64,000 nucleotides of DNA from Gynurincola endophyticus (GTDB taxonomy: Bacteria > Bacteroidota > Bacteroidia > Chitinophagales > Chitinophagaceae), in contig NZ_RCWL01000001.1 of NCBI RefSeq assembly GCF_003991195.1, forward strand, positions 496,001 through 560,000, written 5' to 3'. How positions within the stretch are numbered: the first letter of the stretch is position 1; every line of letters begins with the position of its first letter. Positions 10,732 through 20,586 of the stretch are shown in pieces. The notes under the pieces were generated by a model, which was given only the letters and a program-made list of their open reading frames with translations, was not told the origin of the DNA and searched no databases. The position numbers and the translations under genes are program-made.

Positions 10732-11206
10732 AGTGAACGAGGATATTTGAATTGTTTTACAAAAAAATTCCACTTCCGCTTACACGGAAAACGCTAATAA
10801 TGTTATTAAATAATCAATGTGTGGGAGGAAGCGGTTTATATGGGTTTTGAATCCATATTGTTAATACATACGTAATCTTACATGGATTTGGTTCAAAGGA
10901 TGGTAATGAATAGTGCACATCAACTCACCAAACTTTATACCAAATTTTTACGTTTCAGAAAAATTTTTCCACTTTTTTAACAAGTCATTAAAAACTGTAA
11001 TTCTTTTGTTAACTGAATTTCTTTTAAAAAAAGCTGGATTCAAAAAAACGATTAACCATGTAATACAAGAGGGCAGCAATTGTTAAAATATTTGACTTTG
11101 ATCAAAGATATTCTAAAGTATTTTTTGAAGAATCTTTATTAATGGCCGTAAAAGATAAAGCCCCACCACAAGGGTGAGGCTGTCTTTTATAGCGGTTAAC
11201 TAATTG
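10732..11206. other. Intergenic region between two PKD-esterase genes
   Basis: This 475-base A/T-rich stretch contains the terminator of the upstream 1900-residue gene at its right end. A perfect -7 match on the minus strand (TATCTTTG, 11103-11110) would give the 959-residue gene a leader of roughly 370 bases, but no -33 element is clear. I see no ORF or other structured element. Confidence 0.5.
11150..11189 (-). terminator. Terminator of the 1900-residue PKD protein gene
   Basis: An imperfect stem of about 15 bp (GACAGCCTCACC paired with GGTGGGGCTTTATC on the minus strand, with small mismatches) begins 18 bases past the stop and is followed by TTTT. It is flanked by A and T runs on either side. 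Confidence 0.7.
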
Positions 11207-14200
11207 TTACATTTTTATGAAACGTGTTGCTGATCTGTGTTTGAGCGGAAGTACGATCTCTACTGTATAGATTCCGTTAATAAACTGATCAACAGGAATC
11301 TCCCAGAAGGATTCGTAGGTAGTAATATTAATAAATCGTTTATAAACGATTTTACCATCGTTGGCATACACATTCAATATGGCTTCTCCAAGTTCTTTAT
11401 ATTTAAAAGAAACTTTTAAAATGCCGGTGGTTATCGGATTCGGATATACTTTGAGATGTCCTTTCGTATTTGGATCAGGTAACACATGAATGTTCACCGT
11501 ATCATAAGCTACACCACCTCTGTTGTCGGTTACTTTTAATCTGAATTGGTAGTCGCCCAGTTTTAAACCGTTAATCCAGGTAATCACCTGTGTGGGTGAA
11601 AGAATAAGTGCGGGCGCTCCACTGATCAGAGACCATTCGTACGAAACAATCGTTCCGTCTTCATCGGTAGAAGCAGCGGCATCCAGTATTAATGCATTGG
11701 CAGGTTCAAACAGTACGGTGTCTTTATTGGTTCTGGCTACCGGTAATACGTTTGCTTTCTCCAATACGGTTACTGATATATCGCCTGTTGAACTTAATCC
11801 CTTGCTGTCACTTACTTTTAATCTGAATACGAAAATACCTGCCTGATTTAAGTCTGATGCATACGCATAAGCCGTATTATTATTTTGGAGGGTAGCAGTC
11901 ATCGGACCACTTACCTGTGTCCATGTATATATTAAGTCATCTCCTTCCGGATCATATGAATTTGAGCCGTCTAGCTGAACGGTATTAACGGGTAATTGTA
12001 TAGTTCTGTTGGGGCCTGCATTTGCAATCGGAGGTTTATTGGGATCCGGTTGTACAACAATGGTTACCGAAGCACTGTCTTTACCGCCAAGGTTATCGGT
12101 GACTACTAATTTAAATTCGTAGGTACCTACTATCAGGTTTCTGACATTTGCCCGCGCTATGGTAGAATCATCAAAACGGTAACCTGCCGGACCCGAAATT
12201 TTGCTCCATAAATAACCAACAATTTGTCCATCAGGATCGGATGAAGTTGATCCATTTAACACGACTGTATTTGTTGGCAGGTAAATCGTTCTGTTAGCAC
12301 CGGCATTTGCAATCGGCAATACGTTCGGTGCCGGTAATACTCTGATGGTGATCTGTTGAAAATGAATGGCATTTTCATTATCAGTTACCGTTAACCTGAA
12401 TACATAAGTACCCTCTATCAGATTATTCAGTTCTGTAATAGCAGCGCGATTGTTCTGTAAAGTGAACTGTGTGGGTCCGCTGATTCTTCTCCATTCATAT
12501 TGAACAATTTGTCCATCGGGGTCGCGCGAAGCCGACCCGTCAAGTATAATACTATTCGTAGGAAGTGTGATGATTTGATTGCCCCCTGCATTTGCCACCG
12601 GTAATTGATTGCTAGGTGCAGGTTTGGGTTGTACCGTAACAGTGATTCGCGCGCGCGCCGAGGCATTTCTATCATCAGTTACCACCAGTTCGAATACATA
12701 TATACCTTCAGTAAAGTTGGTAACTGTTACAGATTTATCAACTACGGCCGATAATGTAGGTTGATTCGGTCCGCTGATGGTGAACCATTCAACTTTAGCA
12801 ATCGTGTTTTCTCCGTCCGGATCGTAAGAGCCTGAGCCATCCAATTCAAATGAGGAAGACTCCATATTGAGTGTAAAATCATTTTCTGTAATTGCTACAG
12901 GTACCTGATTCGGTAATGGGTTTACTCTTATACGCATCGTATCGCTGCTGGAGAGCCCGTCTACATCAGTAACAGTTAATCTTACGTAATAGATTCCTTC
13001 TTCTAACTTTGAAAGGGTAGAGGATGCTTGTGTTGCATTTGAAATCTGATAATTACCGGTAGGAGGAATTACCTGCCACAGGTATTTCAGCTCTTCAACT
13101 TCACCGTCCGGATCATAAGATGCGGTACCGTTTAAGCCGATTGAATTGACCGGTAATGTGATCGTAACATTAGTACCGGCATTGGCTACCGGTGCCTGTA
13201 ATATTCTTGGTAACACAATGACGTGTACTGTATCGGTTGCTGTTGCATTTGCAGTATCTTTTACCGTTAACGCAAATACATAATTACCCTCTCTCAGGTT
13301 GGTAACTGTCGTTTGTACGTTGTTCGGTTGTTGTATGGTATATTGACCAGGACCTGAGTAAAAACTCCAATGATAACTTTCTATAGTATGATTACCGTCG
13401 GGGTCGCGCGACTGACTGCCGTTCAGCGTTACATAGTTAACGGGCAGTTGTATGGTTTGTCGGTTACCGGCGATTGCCACAGGAGGTTTATTAGCTTCTG
13501 CATATACATATATCAACACGGTATCTTTATCAGACGCTCCGGCTTCGTCTGTAACTAAAAGTTCAAACGAATGGATGCCTCTGATCAAACCGTTGATAAC
13601 GGTTGATACCTGTGATGGAGTAGTTATCTGAACGCTTGTTGCCTCGCCGAGATATTTCCAGTGATAAGTTAACTCGTCACCGGTGTTGCCATCCGTACTG
13701 GCGGCGCCACTTAATACGGCGGTATTCGTTGGTAGTTGAATATGAACATCAGCCCCTGCATTTGCTACGGGTGCAATATTCGGTTCAGGACGTACCTGTA
13801 TAATAACAGTATCTTTATCTGAGAGCCCGTCGCGGTCGGTAACCGTTAACTCAAACTCATACGTTCCCTGTTCTAAATTATTGACTACTGTTAAAGCCTG
13901 ATGAGCTGTTTCGATTGTTGCCTGAAGTGCCGTTAAGTTCTTCCAGCTGTAAGAAACAATGTCCTGGTTTCCATTCGGGTCGAAGGAGGATGTTCCGTTT
14001 AGCGAAACGGTATTATTAGGTAAAGTTATTTCCTGATCTGTTCCTGCGTTAGCTACCGGCGGTGCATTTGGTTCGGGTAGTATGGTTATTTGAATGGTAT
14101 CGTTGGTGGATTCCCATTCGTCGCCCCATACCCGTACCATGAATTGGTAAACACCTTCCTGCAGTTGTGACAGTTCTGTAACTGCTCTGTCGGCAAACTG

Positions 14201-16909
14201 AAGGTTGTAAGCGTCTGGTCCGCTGATTTTAGTCCATAAATATGCCTGCACTCTTCCAAAAGGGTCATAAGAGGCAGAGGCATCTAAAGTGAGTGAATGG
14301 TTGGGTAGTGTAATAGTGGTATCGTTTCCGGCGATTGCCACTGGTAAATAGTTATCAGTTGGGTTATGGAGCGGATAAACTGTGATATGTAAAGTATCAG
14401 AATCCTCTGCACCATGTGAATCTTTTACTGTTAACAACAGTACGAAAGTACCGGTATTGTAGGGTCTGAATTGTGCAGTGGCTGTTTCCGCATCGTTTAA
14501 TTGAAACTGCGAAGGGCCGTTAATGTGTTTCCAACTATAGGTCAGGTCATCTCCATCCGGATCGATAGAATTTTCCGCATTCAGTGTTATCCACCCGATA
14601 TTTTCAGGAACAATCTGATTGTTACCTGCATTGGCAACCGGTGGTCTGTTTTCTGTTGGAGGAGCAGCTGCTACATGGATCGTTAAAAGTTTTTCAGCCC
14701 GTCCGTTTTTATCATCTACTGCTATTACTTTAAATATATAGGTACCTACTGATAAGTTACTGATTTGTACTTTATCAGGAGTAATGTTCTGTAATTGGAA
14801 ATCATTTTTACCTTCCTCGAGTACATACAAAAACGAATTGATTGTACCGTCAGGGTCATAGGATGCTGAAGCGTCTGCTGTAATGGAGGAGACGGGTAGT
14901 TGAATGGTAAATATATCCTGCAAAAGCACGATCACAGGTAACTGATTTACAGGAGCTGCTTTAACTTCAACCTGTACATCACTACTGTTTTGTGCACCGG
15001 CATTGTCTGTTACGGTCAAAGTGAATGTATAGTTACCGGGTTGCAGATTGGTTACGCCGGTAATGGCTTGCTGTGGTGTTTCTATAACTGCCGTTGTGTT
15101 GCCTGCTGTTTGTGACCATCTGTAACTCGTAATATTACCGTCTGAGTCGTAAGAGTCAGAACCGTTTAAAATAACCTGGCTCACCGGAGCCGTGATCTGA
15201 ATATTATTACCGGCATTGGCTACAGGTGCAACGTTTGGTTGGGCTTTTACTTCAAAACTGACTGCTGTAGAATGTTCGAGGCCTTCCGGATCTTTTACTG
15301 TCAGGCGGAAAGTATAATTTCCCTGAACAAGATTGATAATTGTTGTAGTGGCACTTTGTGGTGACTGTATCTGGTATAGATCAGGCCCACTTGTTTTACT
15401 CCATTGATAACTGAGGGTTTTGCCTTCGGGATCGGACGATCCGCTACCATCGAGAAATACATTATTGTTGGGAAGTGTGATGTCTGTAACTGTCTTTATA
15501 TTGGCTATTGGCGCAATATTCGGAAGAGCCAGAAAGGTAATTTGTATGTTGGTACTGTTGGTGCTACCGGCATTGTCTGTAACGGTAACTCTGAAAGTAT
15601 AAGTACCGGTGCTTACATTTGATAAGGTGGCTTTCGCCTGATTGTTTTGTGTTAATGTGTATTGAGTAGGCCCACTTACATATGTCCATGAATAAGCTAC
15701 AATATTACCATCCGTATCGTAAGAGCCGCTGGCATCAAGCGTAATAGGAGTGGTGGGGAGTTGTATGGTTTGATTCGGATTGGCTATTACTGCTACCGGA
15801 GGAATATTTTGAGGAAGGCTTCCGGTGACTACTACTACATTAACGGTATCAAATGTCCAGTCGGCACGATCGTCAATTACTTTTAATTCGTATGAATAGG
15901 TTCCGGCAGTTGTCAGGTTCGTGACGGTCGTAATACCATTCGTACTGGTTGGTTGTTGAATAGTACCGGTGGAAGGTCCGGCTATTTTTCTCCATACATA
16001 ACGTACGATTTTTCCATCGCTGTCTGTTGATTGTGAAGCATTGAGGGTTGCTGTTGCCTGTGCTGTAGTGATATTGATATCAGCTCCTGCTTTTGCAACC
16101 GGGCGTTTGTTGATTGTTTTTTTGCTGGATTGGCCTAGCATCCATTCGTATACATTCGGATTTTGCCAGTTATGGTTGGTAGAGAAAACGCGGTCCCATA
16201 TTCCATGGCCTCCATCTGGCCAGATGGTCATATAGGGCGGTACTTCAGTTCCACAGCTGTTGATTTTATAAATATGACCGATGGTGCAGGATGCCTGAAC
16301 AGTACCGTCGTTTTGCGCGTGAAATGCCCAGGTTGGCAGATTGGCTTTGGCGATATTACAAAGATCAACTGATTGACAGGTTCCACAACTAACGACCAGA
16401 CCTGCCAGTTTTTTTGCATTTTCCGCTTTCAAACCGGCGTAGTACCAGGTTCCGCCGCCTCCTAAACTCAGCCCCGTCAGAAAAATTCTATCGGGATCTA
16501 TATTGAGATTCTTTTTTGCATATTCCATGATCTCATCTACGTAGTAGTCTTGCCACCAGCCATGCCCGGTATTTAACTGGGGGCTCAGAACGATAAATGA
16601 TTCAGAAACACCGTTCCAATCAAATTTCATGTTATGGCCGTCTCTGATATTTTTCGGAGTTCCATTGATTGCTACTTTGTAGAGATCAGTAGTTCCGTTA
16701 CCGATTTCACCAAGGCCGTGAAGGAAGATGATCAGTGGATATTTATAGGTACCGGTAGGTTTGTAATCAGTTGGTTTATATTCTAAAAAACCAATATTAC
16801 CTTTTGAGGTACTGATAGATTTTTCGACTTGTTGGGCATTGCTGAAGAAAGGCAGCATACATAACAAAACGATACACCCTAACTGGTGAAAGCCGGAGAT
16901 GTTTTTCAT
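11207..16909 (-). CDS. Giant secreted esterase-like protein with sixteen PKD repeats and T9SS type A tail
   Basis: The protein has 1900 residues. The signal peptide is residues 1-26 (FFSNAQ). Residues 40-260 are an alpha/beta hydrolase closely related to the head of the 959-residue neighbour: IIFLHGLGEIGNG, GLSLGG (Ser148), HAQNDGTV (Asp201), GGHGIWDR (His235) and a CGTC pair (Cys175, Cys178). I count sixteen PKD-type repeats from about 268 to 1805, most opening with a variant of PPVANAGxxQTIxLPTN and containing LDGSxSxDPDG. Repeats 5, 9 and 11 lack the usual SGP segment. Residues 1815-1900 are a T9SS type A domain (HLKVYPNP ... TRFIKM). The array would form a stalk of perhaps 16 beta-sandwiches holding the esterase away from the membrane. 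The PKD arrays of the two neighbours share DNA-level stretches, a sign of duplication or exchange. Confidence 0.87.
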   Translation of the reverse strand: MKNISGFHQLGCIVLLCMLPFFSNAQQVEKSISTSKGNIGFLEYKPTDYKPTGTYKYPLIIFLHGLGEIGNGTTDLYKVAINGTPKNIRDGHNMKFDWNGVSESFIVLSPQLNTGHGWWQDYYVDEIMEYAKKNLNIDPDRIFLTGLSLGGGGTWYYAGLKAENAKKLAGLVVSCGTCQSVDLCNIAKANLPTWAFHAQNDGTVQASCTIGHIYKINSCGTEVPPYMTIWPDGGHGIWDRVFSTNHNWQNPNVYEWMLGQSSKKTINKRPVAKAGADINITTAQATATLNASQSTDSDGKIVRYVWRKIAGPSTGTIQQPTSTNGITTVTNLTTAGTYSYELKVIDDRADWTFDTVNVVVVTGSLPQNIPPVAVIANPNQTIQLPTTPITLDASGSYDTDGNIVAYSWTYVSGPTQYTLTQNNQAKATLSNVSTGTYTFRVTVTDNAGSTNSTNIQITFLALPNIAPIANIKTVTDITLPNNNVFLDGSGSSDPEGKTLSYQWSKTSGPDLYQIQSPQSATTTIINLVQGNYTFRLTVKDPEGLEHSTAVSFEVKAQPNVAPVANAGNNIQITAPVSQVILNGSDSYDSDGNITSYRWSQTAGNTTAVIETPQQAITGVTNLQPGNYTFTLTVTDNAGAQNSSDVQVEVKAAPVNQLPVIVLLQDIFTIQLPVSSITADASASYDPDGTINSFLYVLEEGKNDFQLQNITPDKVQISNLSVGTYIFKVIAVDDKNGRAEKLLTIHVAAAPPTENRPPVANAGNNQIVPENIGWITLNAENSIDPDGDDLTYSWKHINGPSQFQLNDAETATAQFRPYNTGTFVLLLTVKDSHGAEDSDTLHITVYPLHNPTDNYLPVAIAGNDTTITLPNHSLTLDASASYDPFGRVQAYLWTKISGPDAYNLQFADRAVTELSQLQEGVYQFMVRVWGDEWESTNDTIQITILPEPNAPPVANAGTDQEITLPNNTVSLNGTSSFDPNGNQDIVSYSWKNLTALQATIETAHQALTVVNNLEQGTYEFELTVTDRDGLSDKDTVIIQVRPEPNIAPVANAGADVHIQLPTNTAVLSGAASTDGNTGDELTYHWKYLGEATSVQITTPSQVSTVINGLIRGIHSFELLVTDEAGASDKDTVLIYVYAEANKPPVAIAGNRQTIQLPVNYVTLNGSQSRDPDGNHTIESYHWSFYSGPGQYTIQQPNNVQTTVTNLREGNYVFALTVKDTANATATDTVHVIVLPRILQAPVANAGTNVTITLPVNSIGLNGTASYDPDGEVEELKYLWQVIPPTGNYQISNATQASSTLSKLEEGIYYVRLTVTDVDGLSSSDTMRIRVNPLPNQVPVAITENDFTLNMESSSFELDGSGSYDPDGENTIAKVEWFTISGPNQPTLSAVVDKSVTVTNFTEGIYVFELVVTDDRNASARARITVTVQPKPAPSNQLPVANAGGNQIITLPTNSIILDGSASRDPDGQIVQYEWRRISGPTQFTLQNNRAAITELNNLIEGTYVFRLTVTDNENAIHFQQITIRVLPAPNVLPIANAGANRTIYLPTNTVVLNGSTSSDPDGQIVGYLWSKISGPAGYRFDDSTIARANVRNLIVGTYEFKLVVTDNLGGKDSASVTIVVQPDPNKPPIANAGPNRTIQLPVNTVQLDGSNSYDPEGDDLIYTWTQVSGPMTATLQNNNTAYAYASDLNQAGIFVFRLKVSDSKGLSSTGDISVTVLEKANVLPVARTNKDTVLFEPANALILDAAASTDEDGTIVSYEWSLISGAPALILSPTQVITWINGLKLGDYQFRLKVTDNRGGVAYDTVNIHVLPDPNTKGHLKVYPNPITTGILKVSFKYKELGEAILNVYANDGKIVYKRFINITTYESFWEIPVDQFINGIYTVEIVLPLKHRSATRFIKM

Positions 16910-17178
16910 TAGGATATAGGGGTATTAATGGAATAATTAACATCGCTTGCGAACAAGCAATAAATAAACTTAATATGTGAATAACGCACGGGTGGTAGAG
17001 TTTGGTACATCTGAGCAGTTGTTTTTATCTTTTGGTTGAAAAGAAATGGCAGGCAATAGCTCTTTTTACGGTTCGGGAGATGATCCGCAAAATAAATACC
17101 AAAACATTATTAATACAGCATGAAAGATAGCTGTGGAAAATTAATTTCCGCTTGCGAAAGAAAATACATTGATAATGA

Positions 17179-18381
17179 CTACTTATTGTGCGGGTCTTCT
17201 GTAAAAGTTTTTGGAGTGTGAACAAATTCTTTTCTACTTACTTTCATATTAATGACTGCTTTTACTGCACTCCATACCAGTACAGGTACGTAGAATAGCG
17301 CTTTAACCGTACTCCAGCGGTAAAATTTATTAGGAATTGCAATCGCAAAAGTTACAGCAAATAATAAGATGAGGCCGTACCAATAAACAGGGGCGGGTGC
17401 TATCCAGTGAATTTTAAACAAGTCATTGATAATAGCAAATCCTCCACCGATCATTAAGCCGAGAATAATGAGCAGGCGCGGGGGGATAAGATTGACCCAA
17501 AGTTTATTATAATAATCTTTGGTGTGGGGAATAGGTTGTTCTTTAGGATCAAAGAATAGTTTCAGGTGAATAATTTGTGATTCGAACCAGCGGGTTCTTT
17601 GTTTTTCGTAAACAGCTTTTTGAGCTACTTTTTCATCATATACGTTTGCGTTATCAATAAATTCAATACAAACGTCACGTTTCATTATTTCGAAATCCAC
17701 TTCCCGGTCGCAGGCGGGGTTACCCAAAATTCCGGGCTTATTATAAATGGCTTTCAATGTTTTAAATTCGAATGCCATACCTGATCCGATGGTGTTTGAA
17801 GCAAAACCTAAGGCTCTTTGTCCTTTTCTGAACAAGTGATTGTTAATACCTTCACTCAGTCCGTCAAGAATAGCAACTGTCGTATTTTGATTTTTAGCAG
17901 TTCTGTTTGATTGAGCTGCTTTAAAGCCATTTTGAAACGAATGGTTTATTTTCTCGAGCACACCGGCTTCCATTACATTATCAGCATCAAGAATCAGTGC
18001 TATGTCCCAGGCATTTTCATCAATATGATTCAGTAGCTGGTTGAGAGATCTGGCTTTGGAACTGATTTCAAACTTTACAGGTAATACTTCAATTGGTAAA
18101 GTGCGAAGTTGTTCAATCGTAGAAGCCTGTAATTGGTCGGCAGCTACAAATACTTTAAAAATGCCGGAGTATTGATGCTCACTGGCCTTTTTAGCGGTAG
18201 ATAAAATAATTTGATCTTCTTTATAAGTCGGAACAAGTACTGCAATTCTTTTTTTATCGGGATGTACCTGATATTTCGGTGAAGAATAGATTTTTCCCGC
18301 AATACTTACGATAAAAAAATAGACAGTGATACTTGCTAACACTACAAAGAGTACCCAGAATATAATATGTAAGATGAGCAT
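17179..18381 (-). CDS. Processive GT2 glycosyltransferase of the EPS locus
   Basis: This 400-residue membrane glycosyltransferase has an N-terminal helix (3-27) and a GT-A catalytic domain with VLVPTYKEDQ, KARSLNQLLNHI, the metal-binding DADN motif and, before the membrane region, QRTRW (the QxxRW motif of processive beta-glycan synthases). About three further helices follow near the C-terminus. The usual TED motif is modified to CDREVDFE, so the catalytic base needs checking. It would move a sugar from a nucleotide sugar onto a growing chain at the cytoplasmic face of the inner membrane. Its start is 10 bases after the upstream GT2 gene, so it is the last gene of the minus-strand EPS operon. 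Sugar specificity cannot be read from the sequence. Confidence 0.82.
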   Translation of the reverse strand: MLILHIIFWVLFVVLASITVYFFIVSIAGKIYSSPKYQVHPDKKRIAVLVPTYKEDQIILSTAKKASEHQYSGIFKVFVAADQLQASTIEQLRTLPIEVLPVKFEISSKARSLNQLLNHIDENAWDIALILDADNVMEAGVLEKINHSFQNGFKAAQSNRTAKNQNTTVAILDGLSEGINNHLFRKGQRALGFASNTIGSGMAFEFKTLKAIYNKPGILGNPACDREVDFEIMKRDVCIEFIDNANVYDEKVAQKAVYEKQRTRWFESQIIHLKLFFDPKEQPIPHTKDYYNKLWVNLIPPRLLIILGLMIGGGFAIINDLFKIHWIAPAPVYWYGLILLFAVTFAIAIPNKFYRWSTVKALFYVPVLVWSAVKAVINMKVSRKEFVHTPKTFTEDPHNK

Positions 18382-18391
18382 TGTTGAATAG

Positions 18392-19300
18392 TTATACTTT
18401 AGAATAACTGCTGTTTTTCAAGTTCCAGAAAGTTCCCTTTAAAAAATTTCTCAAGTGTTCTTTTTGGCCTTTGAGTAAATAAGTTAAAGTGTTTTTAGGG
18501 AAGGTGAACGCAGTAAAGAATGCGGCAAAACAAACTCTTTCAAAGAAATTTCCATTTCTTCTCATGTAAAGAATTCTGTTTCGGGTGTGGTAATAAACTT
18601 TCATCGGATTGTCTTTACCAACACTCATAGATTCTTTATGATAAATAGTGGCAGTAGGGGTATACCAGATTTTATAGCCGGCTTTTCTGATTCTGGTGCT
18701 CCAATCCCATTCTTCATAATATAAAAAGAAGAGTTCCGGAAACATACCTACTTTTTCGATCACTTCTCTTTTGACCATCATTGCACAACCGTGTGCGCCG
18801 AAGGTAGAAAAGGGGGTATCGTGTTGTCCGAGATCTTTTTCGTAATTACCAATGGTATCGGTACGTCCGGTAATCGGATTCATTTTTTCAAACCCTGCGT
18901 ATTGAATGGTATCGGGTTGATCGAAGTATTTTATTTTCGGACAGGTTACACCAATTGTTGGATCTTGTTGAAATGGTTCCAGCAGTTTATCCAATAAATC
19001 AGGAGTTACTTCAGTATCATTATTAACGATGAAGATAAAATCACCTTTAGCTTGTTTCATTCCCCAGTTGTTGCCTCCTGCAAAGCCTAAGTTTTGTTTT
19101 GCCAACAGGAGCGTCGTTTGGGGGTATTGCCCTTTAGAAATTTCTTCGGTAGGATCTATTTTGGAGTCCATATCGCAAACCAGAATCTCGAAGTTTCTAT
19201 ACGTCAACGATTTAGTGGATTCCAGAAAATCGCAGGTAACGCTGGTTTGGTTGTAATTCAGGGTAATAATAGAAATGAAAGGCTGAAAATCCTTTCCCAT
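18392..19300 (-). CDS. GT2 glycosyltransferase, rhamnosyltransferase-like
   Basis: This 302-residue GT-A enzyme resembles the WbbL/rhamnosyltransferase group. It has ISIITLNYNQ at the N-terminus, GGNNWGMKQAKGDFIFIVNND (NND is the DxD-like metal site), AHGCAMMVKREV, and EEWDWSTRIRKAG carrying the catalytic acidic pair, followed by HKESMSVG. Unlike its neighbour it has no strong multi-helix membrane part; a basic C-terminus may bind the membrane. It should add one sugar to the lipid-linked repeat unit. It lies 79 bases after the phosphoglycosyl transferase and 10 bases before the processive GT2 gene. Donor and acceptor are unknown; rhamnose is only the commonest donor in this group. Confidence 0.85.
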   Translation of the reverse strand: MGKDFQPFISIITLNYNQTSVTCDFLESTKSLTYRNFEILVCDMDSKIDPTEEISKGQYPQTTLLLAKQNLGFAGGNNWGMKQAKGDFIFIVNNDTEVTPDLLDKLLEPFQQDPTIGVTCPKIKYFDQPDTIQYAGFEKMNPITGRTDTIGNYEKDLGQHDTPFSTFGAHGCAMMVKREVIEKVGMFPELFFLYYEEWDWSTRIRKAGYKIWYTPTATIYHKESMSVGKDNPMKVYYHTRNRILYMRRNGNFFERVCFAAFFTAFTFPKNTLTYLLKGQKEHLRNFLKGTFWNLKNSSYSKV

Positions 19301-19379
19301 AGGAAGTTCTTTTAAATATAAATATAGGCCAAATAAATGATATTGCTACCATTTACTCAGCCTATTATGGTTGGTTGTA

Positions 19380-20576
19380 TTAAGCGTTTGATTTCTGGAT
19401 TAAGGCAGAAGGAGTGTTTGCCATGATCCATAGGTCGTATAAGAAGTTGTATTTATCAGCATAGTTGATATCCAGGCTGATACGTTCTTCGATTGACATT
19501 TCAGACTGACCTCTTTTTTTGATCTGCCACAAACCTGTAATACCGGCCGGTGCCATGAAACGTTTAGCCCACTCGTCGGTAGTTAATGAAGCAGCTTCAT
19601 AAAGTGGTAAAGGTCTGTTTCCTACTAAAGACATATCTCCAATCAATACGTTGATTAACTGAGGAATTTCGTCGATAGAAGTATTTCTTAAGAACTTTCC
19701 TACTTTGGTAATTCTCGGGTCGTTGTCAATTTTGAAGAAAACAGGACCATTATCATTGGTTTGATACTGATTTAAGTGTTGAAGTTCTTTCACGCGTTTA
19801 TCAGCATCTTTGTACATGGTTCTAAACTTGAAGAAATTAAAGATTTCATAACCTTTACCTGCGCGTTTAGAGATATAGAAGATTGGTCCTCTTGATTCTA
19901 ATCTGATCGCCAATGCGATGATTAAAAGTACCGGAGATAAAAGCAATAAAGCTGTTCCGGATGCAACGATATCAAAAGCGCGCTTAGCCGGAGAAATTTT
20001 TACACTTTGTTTCGGTAAGTTGGCTTCGATTGAATTAACCGGAGGGTTAGCTACAATTGCCTTTTTAATTTTATTAAGGAAGTTGATTTTGTTTTTCAGC
20101 TTAGTTTCAGTGTAATCTGCTAAACAAATAATATCATCAACAAACTTGAATTTCTTTAAAGTATTTTTTTGAGCCGGATTAGCTGCACTTACTTCTACTA
20201 CAAACGGAATAGCTGCCAATGTGGGTTGTTCGGATAAGAAACGGGCCATATCGAACAGTTGGTCTGTAGGAATGTTTGACTCAATAATAATTACGGTAGG
20301 AAGGTGTTGAGCGTTGCTGCCAGACATTAATCTGCGTAAAATTGATTTAGCATTATTAATAGATTCTGCTGCGTAGCCGCCCGCAAAGTATTTGATCAGT
20401 GTGTCTATATTATGCGATTTATTGCCAATATAGAAAAACTCGTTTTTAGGTTGTTGGGTAGTTACAGTACTGGGAGCGGTAAGGCTATATTTCCTGTAAG
20501 TCTTTTTAGTTTCAATATTTCTTTCTGTGGTAAAATTCGTAATGTTCATAAAGTAAGATTTAATGAGTAAACTCAT
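19380..20576 (-). CDS. Phosphoglycosyl transferase (bacterial sugar transferase) with receiver-like N-terminus
   Basis: The protein has 398 residues. Residues 200-390 are a monotopic sugar transferase that moves a sugar-1-phosphate onto undecaprenyl phosphate, the first step of EPS repeat-unit assembly. They hold membrane hairpin FDIVASGTALLLLSPVLL (201-218), KFRTMY (250-255), the catalytic Asp-Glu pair in SIDEIPQL (302-303), RPLP (321-324) and PAGITGLWQ (343-351). Residues 46-175 do not form the membrane helices of WbaP-type enzymes. They alternate strands and helices like a receiver domain (TVIIIESN, IPFVVEVS, VDDIICLADY), with Glu99 near the normal phospho-Asp position and no conserved Lys. 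A start at 20549 is also possible and would remove nine residues. It begins 10 bases after the stand-alone receiver gene. Confidence 0.88.
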   Translation of the reverse strand: MSLLIKSYFMNITNFTTERNIETKKTYRKYSLTAPSTVTTQQPKNEFFYIGNKSHNIDTLIKYFAGGYAAESINNAKSILRRLMSGSNAQHLPTVIIIESNIPTDQLFDMARFLSEQPTLAAIPFVVEVSAANPAQKNTLKKFKFVDDIICLADYTETKLKNKINFLNKIKKAIVANPPVNSIEANLPKQSVKISPAKRAFDIVASGTALLLLSPVLLIIALAIRLESRGPIFYISKRAGKGYEIFNFFKFRTMYKDADKRVKELQHLNQYQTNDNGPVFFKIDNDPRITKVGKFLRNTSIDEIPQLINVLIGDMSLVGNRPLPLYEAASLTTDEWAKRFMAPAGITGLWQIKKRGQSEMSIEERISLDINYADKYNFLYDLWIMANTPSALIQKSNA

Positions 20577-20586
20577 TTTTCAAAGG

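Noticed and set aside
8200-16000. Regular spaced similarity that could suggest a CRISPR array or tandem DNA repeat
   Set aside because: The period is about 270-280 bases, the units are in frame, and they translate to PKD domains; spacing and length do not fit a CRISPR array.
17025-17225. Small minus-strand frame of 66 codons in the gap between the 1900-residue protein and the GT2 gene
   Set aside because: It overlaps the 3' end of the GT2 gene in another frame, has no signal peptide or start context, and its sequence is not protein-like.
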